From Pasteurellaceae bacterium (GTDB lineage Bacteria > Pseudomonadota > Gammaproteobacteria > Enterobacterales > Pasteurellaceae): a stretch of 10,309 bases of DNA. The DNA is taken from positions 1-10,309 of the forward strand of contig CAAELW010000251.1 in the NCBI GenBank assembly GCA_900756875.1, given 5' to 3'. A program made the translations under genes and the position numbers. Shown here one piece after another: positions 1 through 7,894 of this stretch (positions are counted from its first letter, which is position 1; the number at the start of each line of letters is the position of its first letter). The notes under the pieces are model-generated. The model saw only the letters and a list, made by a program, of their open reading frames with translations, had not been told where the DNA came from and made no database searches.

Positions 1-477
1 AATATATATAAAATCCTTTTTATCCACATTTTTAGAAAAAAGAGAAAAGGAAATAACTAAAAGACATAAAAAGAATATCCATAAAATAGTAATCAAGAAT
101 TTAGAGCTGTCATCGTAACGATCAAAGTTAAATGTAAATAATATATTTAAAAATAGTAAGAATACCATTGATTGATTTATTGAATACAGCAGCTCATTCC
201 CCTTGTACTGGAGTTTATTACTCTTACGCAGAGTATTTCCATACAACAAAAGATCAACACAAAAAAATGGTAAAATCACATAAGATATAAAAATCAAAAA
301 GAATAAAAATATAAAAGCAATCCCATATATAGAGACATCGATTTGCAGAAGCAAATCAAATTTTGATATATTTATCAAATAAAAAAATATAAATAAAAAA
401 CTAAATATAGATGATACCAAGCTAAATTTTTGAAACACCCTGAATAAAAAACCTATATCCACAATATGATTTTTCAT
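1..477 (-). CDS. Partial multi-pass membrane protein, unknown family (3' end off window)
   Basis: Reading the minus strand from the ATG at 477, the frame stays open for 159 codons to the left edge, so the C-terminus is missing. The translation starts MKNHIVDIGF and is dominated by Phe, Leu and Ile. Four hydrophobic segments are visible, at about residues 18-37, 49-71, 102-117 and 128-150, separated by short polar stretches such as GNTLRKSN and FDRYDDSSK. I infer an inner-membrane protein. I recognise no family motif. In-frame ATGs also lie upstream at 510, 507, 498 and 489, and none has a clear Shine-Dalgarno, so the start is uncertain. The only promoter-like element is a TATAAT at 524-529, which favours a start at 489 or 477. 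Base composition is strikingly AT-rich (about a fifth to a quarter G+C by eye), unlike the genes to its right. This suggests acquired DNA such as a surface-polysaccharide or phage-related gene, but that is only inference. Confidence 0.6.
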   Translation of the reverse strand, partial: MKNHIVDIGFLFRVFQKFSLVSSIFSFLFIFFYLINISKFDLLLQIDVSIYGIAFIFLFFLIFISYVILPFFCVDLLLYGNTLRKSNKLQYKGNELLYSINQSMVFLLFLNILFTFNFDRYDDSSKFLITILWIFFLCLLVISFSLFSKNVDKKDFIYI

Positions 478-540
478 GTTATTAATCATAGTCAACATAC
501 AATTCATCATTATTAATTAAGATATTATATTTTAATAATA

Positions 541-574
541 AAAAAGACTTGCCATTTATCCCAGCAAGCCTTTT
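541..574 (-). terminator. Rho-independent terminator of the RclC-like gene
   Basis: On the minus strand GGCTTGC (570-564) pairs with GCAAGTC (552-546), one pair being G-T, around an 11-nt loop. A run of T follows. It lies 13 bases past the stop of the RclC-like gene. Flanking A and T runs extend the stem, so weak activity in the other direction is possible. Confidence 0.75.
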
Positions 575-586
575 AAAATAACGCAA

Positions 587-1216
587 TTAAGCAAATTGTT
601 TTTTATTCTCTAAATAACGTTTCGCACATTCTGCTGCAGCAACTAAGCCGCCTGCCATCATAATAATATCTTTAATCACGAGTCGGCCAGCACCTGAGAG
701 ATATGGGAAGCCATAATTAGGTGTTGGGAAGTCCCCACCTAAATTCGGCACCCAGGTTTCTGGCGTAAATATCAGGAACGACAGCGTGACTATCGACATA
801 CCAAAGGTGAGTAAGCCTCCAAATAGCCCGAGAGTTGGTGACCAAATTCCCGCTAATACTAAAATACCAATTGTCACAATGATTGCACCAATAATATAAG
901 AAGCGGTATAGGTGCCGTTGGCTTTATGCCATTCGATATTTTTTGCAACCATTTTGCCTTCAGGGTTTTTATATAAGGTATATTCTTTTACTAAAACACC
1001 CTTATCATTTGTCACTTCATTTGCACCGTTTTTGTAAAGGAAGCTTAAGAAAGGACTATTTGACACAAAGTGTGCGATACCATCTGCCTCATATTGGCAA
1101 ACTTTTAAGCCACCAATCCAAACCATCACAATACAAATAGCAATGCGGATAAAGTTAATAAATTGACGTTGCAATGGCGCAACAATATTAGCTAGCAATG
1201 TAACTAATGCACTCAT
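587..1216 (-). CDS. rclC: RclC/YkgB (DUF417) family inner-membrane protein
   Basis: This protein matches E. coli RclC (YkgB) from memory in several blocks: WIGGLKV then YEADGIAHFVSNSP (residues 33-55), TLSFLIFTPETWVP (144-157) and FPYLSGAGRLVIKD (170-183). Four membrane segments are visible at about 20-38, 105-124, 128-150 and 182-198. In E. coli the protein belongs to the reactive-chlorine resistance locus; its biochemical activity is unknown. I place the start at the ATG at 1216 because GAGGAG sits 6 bases upstream (1228-1223). A longer frame back to 1264 would add 16 residues without a ribosome site and would consume the palindrome at 1250-1262. The resulting 209 residues are slightly longer than E. 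coli RclC, mainly in the loop at about 62-100. It appears monocistronic, with its own terminator. Family assignment is firm; a chlorine-stress role here is inferred, and no rclR, rclA or rclB is nearby. Confidence 0.88.
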   Translation of the reverse strand: MSALVTLLANIVAPLQRQFINFIRIAICIVMVWIGGLKVCQYEADGIAHFVSNSPFLSFLYKNGANEVTNDKGVLVKEYTLYKNPEGKMVAKNIEWHKANGTYTASYIIGAIIVTIGILVLAGIWSPTLGLFGGLLTFGMSIVTLSFLIFTPETWVPNLGGDFPTPNYGFPYLSGAGRLVIKDIIMMAGGLVAAAECAKRYLENKKQFA

Positions 1217-1222
1217 GTAGAA

Positions 1223-1228
1223 CTCCTC
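1223..1228 (-). promoter_or_regulatory. Strong ribosome binding site deciding the RclC-like start
   Basis: GAGGAG on the minus strand lies 6 bases before the ATG at 1216. None of the upstream in-frame ATGs (1264, 1255) has a comparable site. Confidence 0.85.
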
Positions 1229-1249
1229 ATATAGTTCAATTGATATTAC

Positions 1250-1262
1250 GGGCATAATGCCC
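1250..1262 (-). promoter_or_regulatory. Perfect 13-bp palindrome, candidate operator in the RclC-like leader
   Basis: GGGCATAATGCCC has two perfect 6-bp arms around one central base. It lies 33 bases upstream of the chosen start codon, in otherwise AT-rich DNA. The position suits a repressor or activator site, or a small leader hairpin. I do not recognise the motif as that of a known regulator. Confidence 0.4.
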
Positions 1263-1283
1263 AAGAATTTTTATATAAACATT

Positions 1284-1308
1284 AACAATATTACTCTTTA
1301 ATATTGTT
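1284..1308. repeat. Perfect inverted repeat, candidate terminator or operator
   Basis: AACAATATT (1284-1292) and AATATTGTT (1300-1308) are perfect 9-bp arms around a 7-nt loop. A T run follows on the plus strand at 1312-1318, as in a terminator, but no plus-strand gene ends here. The arms are very AT-rich and lie upstream of the RclC-like gene, so an operator for that gene is an equally good reading. Confidence 0.45.
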
Positions 1309-1336
1309 GGCATTTTTTTATTACTCAGGTTATGCA

Positions 1337-1370
1337 ATAAAAAAGAGATACCAATTTAATAGTATCTCTT
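1337..1370 (-). terminator. Rho-independent terminator of purL
   Basis: On the minus strand AAGAGATAC (1370-1362) pairs perfectly with GTATCTCTT (1351-1343) around a 10-nt loop, and further T follow. It begins 33 bases after the purL stop. The A-rich side may also allow some termination in the other direction. Confidence 0.85.
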
Positions 1371-1403
1371 ATTTTTAATTAATTTTCTGTGAGCAATCTC
1401 ACA

Positions 1404-4400
1404 TTATTTAAAATTCACTCTCGCGTTTCTAAAAATTCGCATCCAAGCACCATCTTCAGACCAATCTTCTGGATACCATGAGTTGCTCACGGCACGGAAT
1501 ACACGCTCTGGGTGTGGCATCATCGCGGCGATACGACCATCGACGTTAGAAATTGCAGTAATCCCTAATGCCGAACCATTTGGGTTGGCTGGATAGGTTT
1601 CAGTTACGTTTAAATGGCTGTCGATATATTGTGCCACAATCAAGTTTTGCGCTTGAAGTGCGGTCAAGTTTTCTGGTGTTTTGAATTCTACGCGCCCCTC
1701 ACCATGAGAAACAGCAATCGGCATATGTGAGCCAGCCATGCCTTTAAACCACAATGAGTTGGTGTCGTTGATTTTTACCATCGCGGCACGCGCTTCAAAA
1801 CGCTCTGATTTATTACGCACGAAACGAGGCCAATTTTCTGCGCCAGGAATGATTTCCGATAGGGTGGAAATAAATTGACAGCCGTTACATACCCCTAATG
1901 AAAGGGTGTTCTCATTGGCGAAGAATTGGCTGAATTGATCGCATAATTGTGGGTTGAATAAAATAGATTTTGCCCAACCGCCGCCAGCGCCTAATACGTC
2001 ACCGTAAGAGAAACCACCACAGGCCACCATCGCATTGAAGTCGTTTAAGTTGTAACGGCCTGCCATTAAATCACTCATATGAACATCAATCGCCGCAAAG
2101 CCTGCACGGTCAAAAGCGGCTGCCATTTCAACATGGCTGTTTACGCCTTGTTCACGTAATACTGCCACTTTTGGTTTCACGCCTTTGCTGATGTACGGCG
2201 CGACAATATCTTCATTCACATCATAGGTTAAGTGAGCGGATAAACCTTTGTTATCTGTTGCTTTTTTCGCTTCAAATTCTTGGTCAGCACATTCTGGATT
2301 ATCACGTAAGCGTTGCATTTGGTGAGTGAGCTCTGCCCAAATACTGCGTAATTCAGAACGTTTTTCGCTTAATAGTTTTTTGCTACCACGCGTAATTTCA
2401 AAACGATCTTCTGAGCTTACAGAACCGAGTTCATAAGTTAAGCCAAGCAAGTCATGGGCTTTTAATACCTCACGCACAGCGCTTAATTCACTTTCTGATA
2501 CTTGAATCACCGCACCTAATTCTTCATTGAATAACACGGCTAAATCATTGTCACCTAGCGCAGAAATATCCACATCCACGCCACAGTTACCAGCAAATGC
2601 CATTTCTACAAGCGTAGTAATTAAACCACCGTCTGAACGGTCGTGGTAAGCCAATAATTTACGCTCTGCCACCAATGCTTGCATTGCATCAAAGAAGTTT
2701 TTCAGTTTAGCTACGTTCACCACATCAGCCGGTTTGTCACCTAATTGTTTATACACTTGCGCAAGTGCGGTCGCGCCTAAGCGATTTTTTCTTTCGCCTA
2801 AATCAATCAACAATAAGCGGCTAGCGCCTTTGTCTGTGCGTAATTGAGGTGTCACGGTTTTACGCACATCTTCCACGCGCGCAAAAGATGAAATCACTAA
2901 AGAAAGCGGCGCTGTTACTGATTTTTTCTCGCCATTTTCTTCCCAAGTGGTTTTCATCGACATGGAGTCTTTACCCACTGGAATGGTAATGCCTAACGCA
3001 GGACAAAGCTCTTCACCGACTGCTTTAACCGCTTCATATAAGCCAGCATCTTCACCACCATGACCCGCTGCAGACATCCAGTTTGCAGACAGTTTGATGC
3101 GTTTAATATCGCCAATGTTGGTGCCCGCAATGTTAGTAATAGATTCAGCCACCGCTAAACGTGCAGAAGCACCAAAGTCTAACAACGCTACTGGTGCACG
3201 TTCGCCCATTGCCATGGCTTCGCCGTGATAGCTGTCTAATGATGCAGTTGTGACCGCAACATCAGACACCGGAATTTGCCATGGGCCGACCATTTGATCA
3301 CGTGCCACCATACCAGTTACCGAACGGTCGCCAATGGTGATTAAGAAAGTTTTTTCTGCCACCACCGGTAAGCGTAATACGCGATGGAAAGCTTCTTTTA
3401 ATTGAATATTTTCCGTTACAAGCGGTCGATTTTCGACAGTTTTTGACGAAACCTCACGCGTCATTTTCGGGGTTTTGCCTAATAACACATTCATTGGCAA
3501 ATCAATTGGGTTATTGTCGAAATGACTATCGTGCAAGGTTAAATGTTTCTCTTCCGTTGCCTCACCAATGACAGCAAATGGCGCACGCTCACGTTCACAA
3601 AGTGCGGTAAATAATTCGAGTTTTTCTGGCGCAACCGCTAAGACATAACGTTCTTGCGATTCGTTACACCAAATTTCCAATGGTGACATGCCTTTTTCAT
3701 CACAAAGGATGGAACGTAAGTCAAATTTACCGCCACGTTCGCCATCGTGCACCAATTCAGGCATCGCGTTGGATAAACCACCTGCGCCCACATCGTGGAT
3801 AAAGAGAATTGGGTTTTCTTCGCCTAATTGCCAGCAGCGGTCAATCACCTCTTGGCAACGGCGTTCCATTTCTGGGTTTTCACGTTGAACAGAGGCAAAA
3901 TCTAAGTCTTCTTTTGATTTCCCGCTGTCCATAGAAGACGCTGCCCCACCGCCTAAGCCGATGTTCATGGCAGGGCCACCTAATACGATCAATTTCGCAC
4001 CGACGGGAATTTCACCTTTTTGAACGTGTTCGCCACGAATATTACCGATACCGCCCGCTAACATAATCGGTTTGTGATAACCACGCACTTCTTCACCGTT
4101 GAAGCTATTAACTTTCTCTTCATAGGTACGGAAATAACCCAATAATGCAGGACGACCAAATTCATTGTTAAATGCAGCACCACCTAATGGGCCTTCAATC
4201 ATAATATCTAAGGCTGAGGCAATACGATTTGGTTTAGAAAGTGGATTTTCCCAAGGTTGCTCAAAGTTTGGAATGATAAGGTTTGATACAGAGAAACCGG
4301 TTAAACCCGCTTTAGGTTTTGCGCCACGACCCGTTGCACCCTCATCACGAATTTCACCGCCCGAACCTGTTGCAGCGCCAGGGAATGGTGAAATTGCGGT

Positions 4401-5297
4401 TGGATGGTTGTGGGTTTCCACTTTCATTAAGATATGTGCATCTTCATTGTGATAGCGATATTGGCCGTCTTGATCCGCAAAGAAACGGCCGACTTTTGAG
4501 CCTTCCATTACCGCAGCATTATCTTTATACGCAGAAAGCACGAAATCAGGGGTTTTCTCAAAGGTATTTTTAATCATCTTAAACAGGGATTTATCCTGTT
4601 TTTTGCCGTCGATAATCCAATCCGCATTAAAGATTTTATGGCGACAGTGCTCAGAGTTGGCTTGCGCGAACATATAAAGTTCAATATCGTGCGGATTGCG
4701 CCCTAATTGAGTGAAGTTTTCCACCAAATAATCAATTTCATCTTCTGCCAGTGCCAAACCTAATTCTACGTTGGCTATCACCAAGGCTTCACGTCCACCT
4801 TTTAAAATATCGACCGTTTTAAACGATTTCGGCTCTTGATGACGGAATAAAATCTCTGCATCTTGCGGATTACGCACTACGGTTTCCATCATTCGGTCAT
4901 GTAAAAGTGCGGTCAATTTTTCAGTTGTTTTTTCATCAAGCGGTTGGCTTAACTCAAAATAATACGCCAAACCACGCTCAATTCGCTCCACTTCATTTAA
5001 GCCGCAGTTATGCGCAATATCGGTCGCTTTAGAAGACCAAGAAGAAATCGTGCCAACGCGTGGAATCACGATAAAGGTTTCGCCTTTGGCATCGTGTTCA
5101 GCCAAGGTTGGGCCGTAATGTAACAATGCTTTTAGTTTTGCTTCCTGCTCGCTAACAAGCGGTCGATTTAATTCCACAAAATGCAAATATTCCGCATAAA
5201 CCGATTTTACCGGTAATTGATTTTGTTGGAATTTTTGCATTAAGCCTTGGATACGGAATTCAGAAAGGGCGGGTGAGCCACGAAAAGTTTGAAACAT
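1404..5297 (-). CDS. purL: Phosphoribosylformylglycinamidine synthase (FGAM synthase), large PurL
   Basis: This enzyme converts FGAR, glutamine and ATP to FGAM in step 4 of purine synthesis, in the cytosol. The 1297-residue protein has the size and collinear sequence of the single-chain enterobacterial enzyme (E. coli 1295). Visible blocks include [12 protein letters not shown] at the N-terminus, [14 protein letters not shown] in the N-terminal domain, SEHCRHK (about 215), [20 protein letters not shown] (about 292-312) in the synthetase core, and the GATase1-type glutaminase from about residue 1041. In the glutaminase, the nucleophile lies in GVCNGCQ (Cys1137) and the other catalytic residues in PHPERVF (His1262, Glu1264). 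All are present, so the enzyme should be active. The start has AAAGG about 10 bases upstream and matches the family N-terminus. It is monocistronic with its own terminator, and a PurR box overlaps the promoter. Two Actinobacillus-type uptake motifs lie within it alongside four Haemophilus-type ones. Confidence 0.98.
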   Translation of the reverse strand: MFQTFRGSPALSEFRIQGLMQKFQQNQLPVKSVYAEYLHFVELNRPLVSEQEAKLKALLHYGPTLAEHDAKGETFIVIPRVGTISSWSSKATDIAHNCGLNEVERIERGLAYYFELSQPLDEKTTEKLTALLHDRMMETVVRNPQDAEILFRHQEPKSFKTVDILKGGREALVIANVELGLALAEDEIDYLVENFTQLGRNPHDIELYMFAQANSEHCRHKIFNADWIIDGKKQDKSLFKMIKNTFEKTPDFVLSAYKDNAAVMEGSKVGRFFADQDGQYRYHNEDAHILMKVETHNHPTAISPFPGAATGSGGEIRDEGATGRGAKPKAGLTGFSVSNLIIPNFEQPWENPLSKPNRIASALDIMIEGPLGGAAFNNEFGRPALLGYFRTYEEKVNSFNGEEVRGYHKPIMLAGGIGNIRGEHVQKGEIPVGAKLIVLGGPAMNIGLGGGAASSMDSGKSKEDLDFASVQRENPEMERRCQEVIDRCWQLGEENPILFIHDVGAGGLSNAMPELVHDGERGGKFDLRSILCDEKGMSPLEIWCNESQERYVLAVAPEKLELFTALCERERAPFAVIGEATEEKHLTLHDSHFDNNPIDLPMNVLLGKTPKMTREVSSKTVENRPLVTENIQLKEAFHRVLRLPVVAEKTFLITIGDRSVTGMVARDQMVGPWQIPVSDVAVTTASLDSYHGEAMAMGERAPVALLDFGASARLAVAESITNIAGTNIGDIKRIKLSANWMSAAGHGGEDAGLYEAVKAVGEELCPALGITIPVGKDSMSMKTTWEENGEKKSVTAPLSLVISSFARVEDVRKTVTPQLRTDKGASRLLLIDLGERKNRLGATALAQVYKQLGDKPADVVNVAKLKNFFDAMQALVAERKLLAYHDRSDGGLITTLVEMAFAGNCGVDVDISALGDNDLAVLFNEELGAVIQVSESELSAVREVLKAHDLLGLTYELGSVSSEDRFEITRGSKKLLSEKRSELRSIWAELTHQMQRLRDNPECADQEFEAKKATDNKGLSAHLTYDVNEDIVAPYISKGVKPKVAVLREQGVNSHVEMAAAFDRAGFAAIDVHMSDLMAGRYNLNDFNAMVACGGFSYGDVLGAGGGWAKSILFNPQLCDQFSQFFANENTLSLGVCNGCQFISTLSEIIPGAENWPRFVRNKSERFEARAAMVKINDTNSLWFKGMAGSHMPIAVSHGEGRVEFKTPENLTALQAQNLIVAQYIDSHLNVTETYPANPNGSALGITAISNVDGRIAAMMPHPERVFRAVSNSWYPEDWSEDGAWMRIFRNARVNFK
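1656..1664 (+). repeat. DNA uptake signal sequence (Haemophilus type)
   Basis: Exact AAGTGCGGT core inside purL, antisense to the gene. It is the known recognition core for natural transformation in Haemophilus. Confidence 0.85.
2763..2771 (+). repeat. DNA uptake signal sequence (Haemophilus type)
   Basis: Exact AAGTGCGGT core inside purL, in the same orientation as the other purL copies. Confidence 0.85.
3418..3427 (+). repeat. Actinobacillus-type uptake motif
   Basis: Exact ACAAGCGGTC, the core reported for the Actinobacillus pleuropneumoniae / Mannheimia branch of Pasteurellaceae. On the coding strand it specifies part of NRPLV. Confidence 0.45.
3600..3608 (+). repeat. DNA uptake signal sequence (Haemophilus type)
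   Basis: Exact AAGTGCGGT core inside purL. Confidence 0.85.
4905..4913 (+). repeat. DNA uptake signal sequence (Haemophilus type)
   Basis: Exact AAGTGCGGT core followed by CAATTTTTC, so the AT-rich flank typical of the extended uptake consensus is also present. Confidence 0.88.
5155..5164 (+). repeat. Actinobacillus-type uptake motif, second copy
   Basis: Exact ACAAGCGGTC. The match with the copy at 3418 extends to 15 bases (ACAAGCGGTCGATTT), and both copies encode NRPLV in PurL. Confidence 0.45.
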
Positions 5298-5339
5298 ACG
5301 GGTACCTTTGAGTTGTGTTTGAGATGAAAATCGCGGGCT

Positions 5340-5345
5340 ATTATA
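5340..5345 (-). promoter_or_regulatory. purL promoter -10 box
   Basis: TATAAT on the minus strand, about 43 bases before the purL ATG. With a 17-bp spacer, the -35 position (5363-5368, TTTCGT) is a poor match and lies inside the PurR box, as expected for a repressible promoter. Confidence 0.7.
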
Positions 5346-5362
5346 AAGGAAAACACATCAAA

Positions 5363-5378
5363 ACGAAAACGTTTGCGT
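5363..5378 (-). promoter_or_regulatory. PurR operator (PUR box) of purL
   Basis: On the minus strand the 16 bases read ACGCAAACGTTTTCGT, a full match to the known PurR consensus. It covers the -35 region of purL, so purine-bound PurR should block transcription. It lies 95 bases before the methyltransferase start and could in principle affect that divergent gene too. Confidence 0.93.
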
Positions 5379-5414
5379 CAATCATTTTCAAATGATTTTA
5401 AGTAGGAGAAAGCA

Positions 5415-5420
5415 TATAAT
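5415..5420 (+). promoter_or_regulatory. Candidate -10 box of the methyltransferase gene
   Basis: TATAAT on the plus strand, 52 bases before the chosen ATG at 5473. No convincing -35 box lies 16-18 bp upstream. An AGGAG at 5405-5409 just before it leads to no usable start codon. Confidence 0.4.
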
Positions 5421-5472
5421 CATCAAGCAATTTAAAACAATCCGAAAACTAACCGTACTTTGGGGCGTCACT

Positions 5473-6270
5473 ATGATTATCAATGACATCAATTTCAACG
5501 AGCTCTACCAACAACATCTAAAAGCCTGTAATCACTATAATCTTCCACCAGCAAAGTGGGATAAAAAAGCCCCTAAAATGGCCGAAAATTTAGTGGGCAA
5601 ACCAAGCCGTTATAACGAGATCTTACTTAAAGCCATGAATGTGCAACCCAATGAAACGGTATTAGATATCGGCTGTGGCCCCGGCACGTTTGTAATTCCT
5701 TTAGCCCAACAATGCCAAGCTGTATATGCCCTCGATTACAGCCAAGGCATGTTAGAGATGGTTCAGCAATATAAAGAAAAGCATCAACTGAATAATATTA
5801 CGCTTCTACATAAATCATGGTCGGATAACTGGGATGACGTACCTCAAGCGGATGTAATACTCGCCTCTCGGTCGACGCTTGTGGATGATTTAGATGACAT
5901 GATTGAAAAGCTGCAAAGTAAGGCAAAAAAACGCGTCTTTTTAACCTCTGTGACACAACGCCATTTTCTCGATGAAGGCGTATTTGAAGCTATTGGCCGT
6001 GATGATGTGGGCTTTCCAACTTATATTTATTTAGTTAATCGCCTTTACCAAAAAGGCATTCTCGCTAATATAAGTTTTATTGAAACTGAATCAGGCCATT
6101 TCCAAGGTGAAACCTTTGAGGATTTATTAAATTCTGTGGAGTTTTCTCTCGGCAATCTCACCGAAAAAGAAAAACAAGATTTAGCAAAATTCTATCAACA
6201 AAAACAAATAAACAATGAACCGATAAAACACGGACAACGTAAATGGGCGTTGATTTGGTGGGAGGTTTAA
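5473..6270 (+). CDS. Class I SAM-dependent methyltransferase, substrate unknown
   Basis: This 265-residue protein has a Rossmann-type methyltransferase core. Motif I is VLDIGCGPGTF (63-73). The acidic end of strand 2 is ALDYSQGML, with Asp88 as the likely ribose-contacting residue. A strand-4 region, QADVILASRSTLVDD, starts near 125. The N-terminal 45 residues and the C-terminal third (from about 165) are probably a cap or substrate-recognition part. They carry no motif I can assign. The frame is open back to 5392, but the ATG at 5473 is preferred: a -10-like box at 5415 would place the transcription start inside the longer version, and the extra residues are poorly protein-like. The ribosome site is weak in either case. 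It is transcribed divergently from purL and ends at a terminator shared with gph. It could act on a small molecule, RNA or protein; I cannot say which. Confidence 0.88.
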   Translation: MIINDINFNELYQQHLKACNHYNLPPAKWDKKAPKMAENLVGKPSRYNEILLKAMNVQPNETVLDIGCGPGTFVIPLAQQCQAVYALDYSQGMLEMVQQYKEKHQLNNITLLHKSWSDNWDDVPQADVILASRSTLVDDLDDMIEKLQSKAKKRVFLTSVTQRHFLDEGVFEAIGRDDVGFPTYIYLVNRLYQKGILANISFIETESGHFQGETFEDLLNSVEFSLGNLTEKEKQDLAKFYQQKQINNEPIKHGQRKWALIWWEV

Positions 6271-6273
6271 GAA

Positions 6274-6301
6274 AAAATGCGGTCATTTTTGACCGCATTT
6301 T
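6274..6301. terminator. Bidirectional terminator between methyltransferase and gph
   Basis: AAAATGCGGTCA and TGACCGCATTTT form a perfect 12-bp stem around a TTTT loop, with A runs on one side and T on the other. It starts 3 bases after the methyltransferase stop and lies about 20 bases after the gph stop, so it can serve both convergent genes. The stem is built on AAATGCGGT, one base off the uptake core. Confidence 0.9.
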
Positions 6302-6321
6302 ACGCTTTGCTTTAAGATAGA

Positions 6322-6996
6322 TTAAAGAATCTCTAATAACTTCGCAAAGTCATCAAACACCCAATCTGGGTTTGATTCAGCGATTGGGATATTGTAGTTG
6401 TATCCGTAAGTTAATCCCACAACTGGGCAACCTGCTGAATGTGCCGCGAGAATGTCATTTCGAGAGTCACCTACAAACAATACTTGGCGAGGTTCTACGC
6501 CAAATTTACCACATAAATAATACAATGGGCCTGGATGTGGTTTAATAGCAGGTAATGATTGCCCACCAAGCATTTCACTGAATAAATGATCGATGCCAAA
6601 TGCCGCTAATACCGGCTGAACATGGCGAGTTGGTTTGTTCGTTACCACGGCTAAGGTATAACCGCGAGCCTTTAAGGTTTCCAATGTTTCTTTTACATTT
6701 GGATATAAACGGCTCACATTACAAAGGTTTTCCGCGTAATACACGTTAAAACGCTCTTTCACTTGCTCCATTTCAGCATCTGAAAAGTCTTTACCTGTTT
6801 GTACTTTTGCCCATTCTAAAGCTCGTGCAATCAATACAGGTGCCCCATTACCAATCCAAGTTAACACTAACTCTTCTGGTGCTTGAGGTAAACCAAAGTC
6901 TGCTAAAGCAGAATTCACAGACAACGCTAAATCCGGCAAGCTATTCACGAGCGTACCATCTAAATCAAAACCGATAACTTTAAATTGAGTCTTCAT
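6322..6996 (-). CDS. gph: Phosphoglycolate phosphatase (HAD superfamily)
   Basis: This enzyme hydrolyses 2-phosphoglycolate, formed for example during repair of oxidised DNA ends, to glycolate in the cytosol. All HAD motifs are present: DLDGT with Asp11 (nucleophile) and Asp13, VVTNKP around Thr119, Lys152 in IKPHP, and VGDSRND with Asp177 and Asp181. The 224 residues match the Haemophilus Gph length. I chose the ATG at 6996 because the product then begins MKTQFKVIGFDLDG like its homologues. The ATG at 7008, directly after the rpe stop, would add four residues and has no ribosome site. It lies 12 bases after rpe and is almost certainly co-transcribed with it, as in many Gammaproteobacteria. 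The operon ends at the hairpin at 6274-6301. Confidence 0.95.
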   Translation of the reverse strand: MKTQFKVIGFDLDGTLVNSLPDLALSVNSALADFGLPQAPEELVLTWIGNGAPVLIARALEWAKVQTGKDFSDAEMEQVKERFNVYYAENLCNVSRLYPNVKETLETLKARGYTLAVVTNKPTRHVQPVLAAFGIDHLFSEMLGGQSLPAIKPHPGPLYYLCGKFGVEPRQVLFVGDSRNDILAAHSAGCPVVGLTYGYNYNIPIAESNPDWVFDDFAKLLEIL

Positions 6997-7008
6997 TCTC
7001 ACTACCAT

Positions 7009-7680
7009 CTATTTAACTGAAGCTAACTGCGTGCGCATTTGATCAATGATTTGTTTATAATCTGGTTTACCAAAAATCGCTGAGCCTGCCACAAACATAT
7101 CTGCACCGGCTGCGGCGATTTCTGCAATATTATCCACTTTTACCCCACCATCAACTTCTAAACGGATATCTAAACCGCTTTCATCAATTAGACGACGTGC
7201 CTGTTGTAATTTTTTCAATGTTGAAGGTAAAAAAGATTGACCACCAAATCCTGGATTCACGGACATTAACAAAATCACATCCACTTTATCTAATACATAA
7301 TCCAAATAACTTAATGGTGTGGCAGGATTAAACACTAAACCCGCTTTACAGCCGTGATCACGAATGAGCTGTAAAGAGCGGTCAATATGTTCACTGGCTT
7401 CAGGATGAAACGTAATGTAATCCGCACCGGCTTTGGCAAAATCAGGAATAATACGATCAACCGGTTTTACCATCAAATGCACATCAATAGGTGCTTTAAT
7501 ACCGTAATCACGCAAAGCTTTACACACAGCTGGGCCAAAGGTTAAATTCGGCACATAGTGATTATCCATTACATCAAAATGAATCACATCCGCACCGGCA
7601 TTCAATACGTTTTGCACATCATCACCAAGACGAGCAAGATCTGCAGAAAGGATAGAAGGGGCGATTAAATAAGGTTTCAT
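7009..7680 (-). CDS. rpe: Ribulose-phosphate 3-epimerase
   Basis: This enzyme interconverts D-ribulose 5-phosphate and D-xylulose 5-phosphate in the non-oxidative pentose phosphate pathway, in the cytosol. The 223-residue TIM barrel is full length. Metal ligands are His34 and Asp36 in [16 protein letters not shown], His68 in DVHLMV, and Asp177 in LEVDGG, where Asp36 and Asp177 are also the acid/base pair. The phosphate-binding loops VNPGFGGQ (141-148) and AGSAIFG (198-204) are intact. GGAG lies about 8 bases before the ATG. It is the first gene of a two-gene unit with gph. The promoter is not obvious, and the upstream 100 bases are AT-rich up to the uptake-sequence terminator. Confidence 0.97.
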   Translation of the reverse strand: MKPYLIAPSILSADLARLGDDVQNVLNAGADVIHFDVMDNHYVPNLTFGPAVCKALRDYGIKAPIDVHLMVKPVDRIIPDFAKAGADYITFHPEASEHIDRSLQLIRDHGCKAGLVFNPATPLSYLDYVLDKVDVILLMSVNPGFGGQSFLPSTLKKLQQARRLIDESGLDIRLEVDGGVKVDNIAEIAAAGADMFVAGSAIFGKPDYKQIIDQMRTQLASVK

Positions 7681-7709
7681 TTGTCATCTCCTAAAGGATA
7701 AAAGTGCTT

Positions 7710-7721
7710 GTAGTTTACTAC
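7710..7721. repeat. Small inverted repeat upstream of rpe
   Basis: GTAGT-TT-ACTAC is a perfect 5-bp inverted repeat with a 2-base centre, 30 bases before the rpe start. It could be a regulatory site, but is short enough to be chance. Confidence 0.2.
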
Positions 7722-7781
7722 GTTGAACTCAATTTTACCTTGATTATTTACAAGTTTTAGCTGAAAACAAAGAAAAAAATA

Positions 7782-7814
7782 ACCGCACTTGATTTAATTA
7801 CCTCAAAGTGCGGT
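7782..7814. terminator. Inverted uptake-sequence pair forming a bidirectional terminator
   Basis: ACCGCACTT (7782-7790) and AAGTGCGGT (7806-7814) are exact inverted uptake cores around a 15-nt loop. This arrangement is known as a terminator in Haemophilus. On the minus strand the stem is followed by TTATTTTTTT (7780-7771). It would end a gene lying to its right on the minus strand, of which only the tail at 7826-7894 remains. Confidence 0.85.
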
Positions 7815-7825
7815 TGGTTTTTCAG

Positions 7826-7894
7826 TTATTTTGAAATGCTATCAATCCATTGGAATAATTCATCGAGATCATAATCTCCTGAATGTGGTACGCC
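7826..7894 (-). pseudogene. Orphaned 3' tail of a lost gene
   Basis: A minus-strand frame of 22 codons, containing SGDYDLDELFQWIDSISK and then TAA at 7826, reads like the acidic, amphipathic C-terminus of a real protein. It ends just before the uptake-sequence terminator at the usual spacing. A TAG at 7895-7897 interrupts the frame upstream, and no start codon or ribosome site exists for such a short piece. I infer that the 5' part of a host gene was deleted or displaced here. The parent family is not recognised. Confidence 0.4.

Noticed and set aside
943..1140. Plus-strand 65-codon frame
   Set aside because: Antisense to the well-supported RclC-like gene, no ribosome site and no protein-like features.
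1217..1264. 16-residue N-terminal extension of the RclC-like protein
   Set aside because: No ribosome site, it would include the palindrome at 1250-1262, and the homologous start region plus GAGGAG support 1216.
1950..2010. GAGGGWAKS in PurL where E. coli has GAGEGWAKS
   Set aside because: The position also varies among other PurL proteins and is not one of the catalytic triad residues, so it is not evidence of a defect.
3688..4573. Three plus-strand frames inside purL
   Set aside because: Shadows of the highly conserved purL coding sequence; composition mirrors the opposite strand.
5392..5472. 27-codon upstream extension of the methyltransferase
   Set aside because: The extension overlaps the likely promoter of the gene and is not protein-like; the AGGAG at 5405 precedes no usable start codon.
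6997..7008. Gph start directly adjoining the rpe stop
   Set aside because: Adds four residues absent from homologues and has no ribosome site; the ATG at 6996 gives the family N-terminus.
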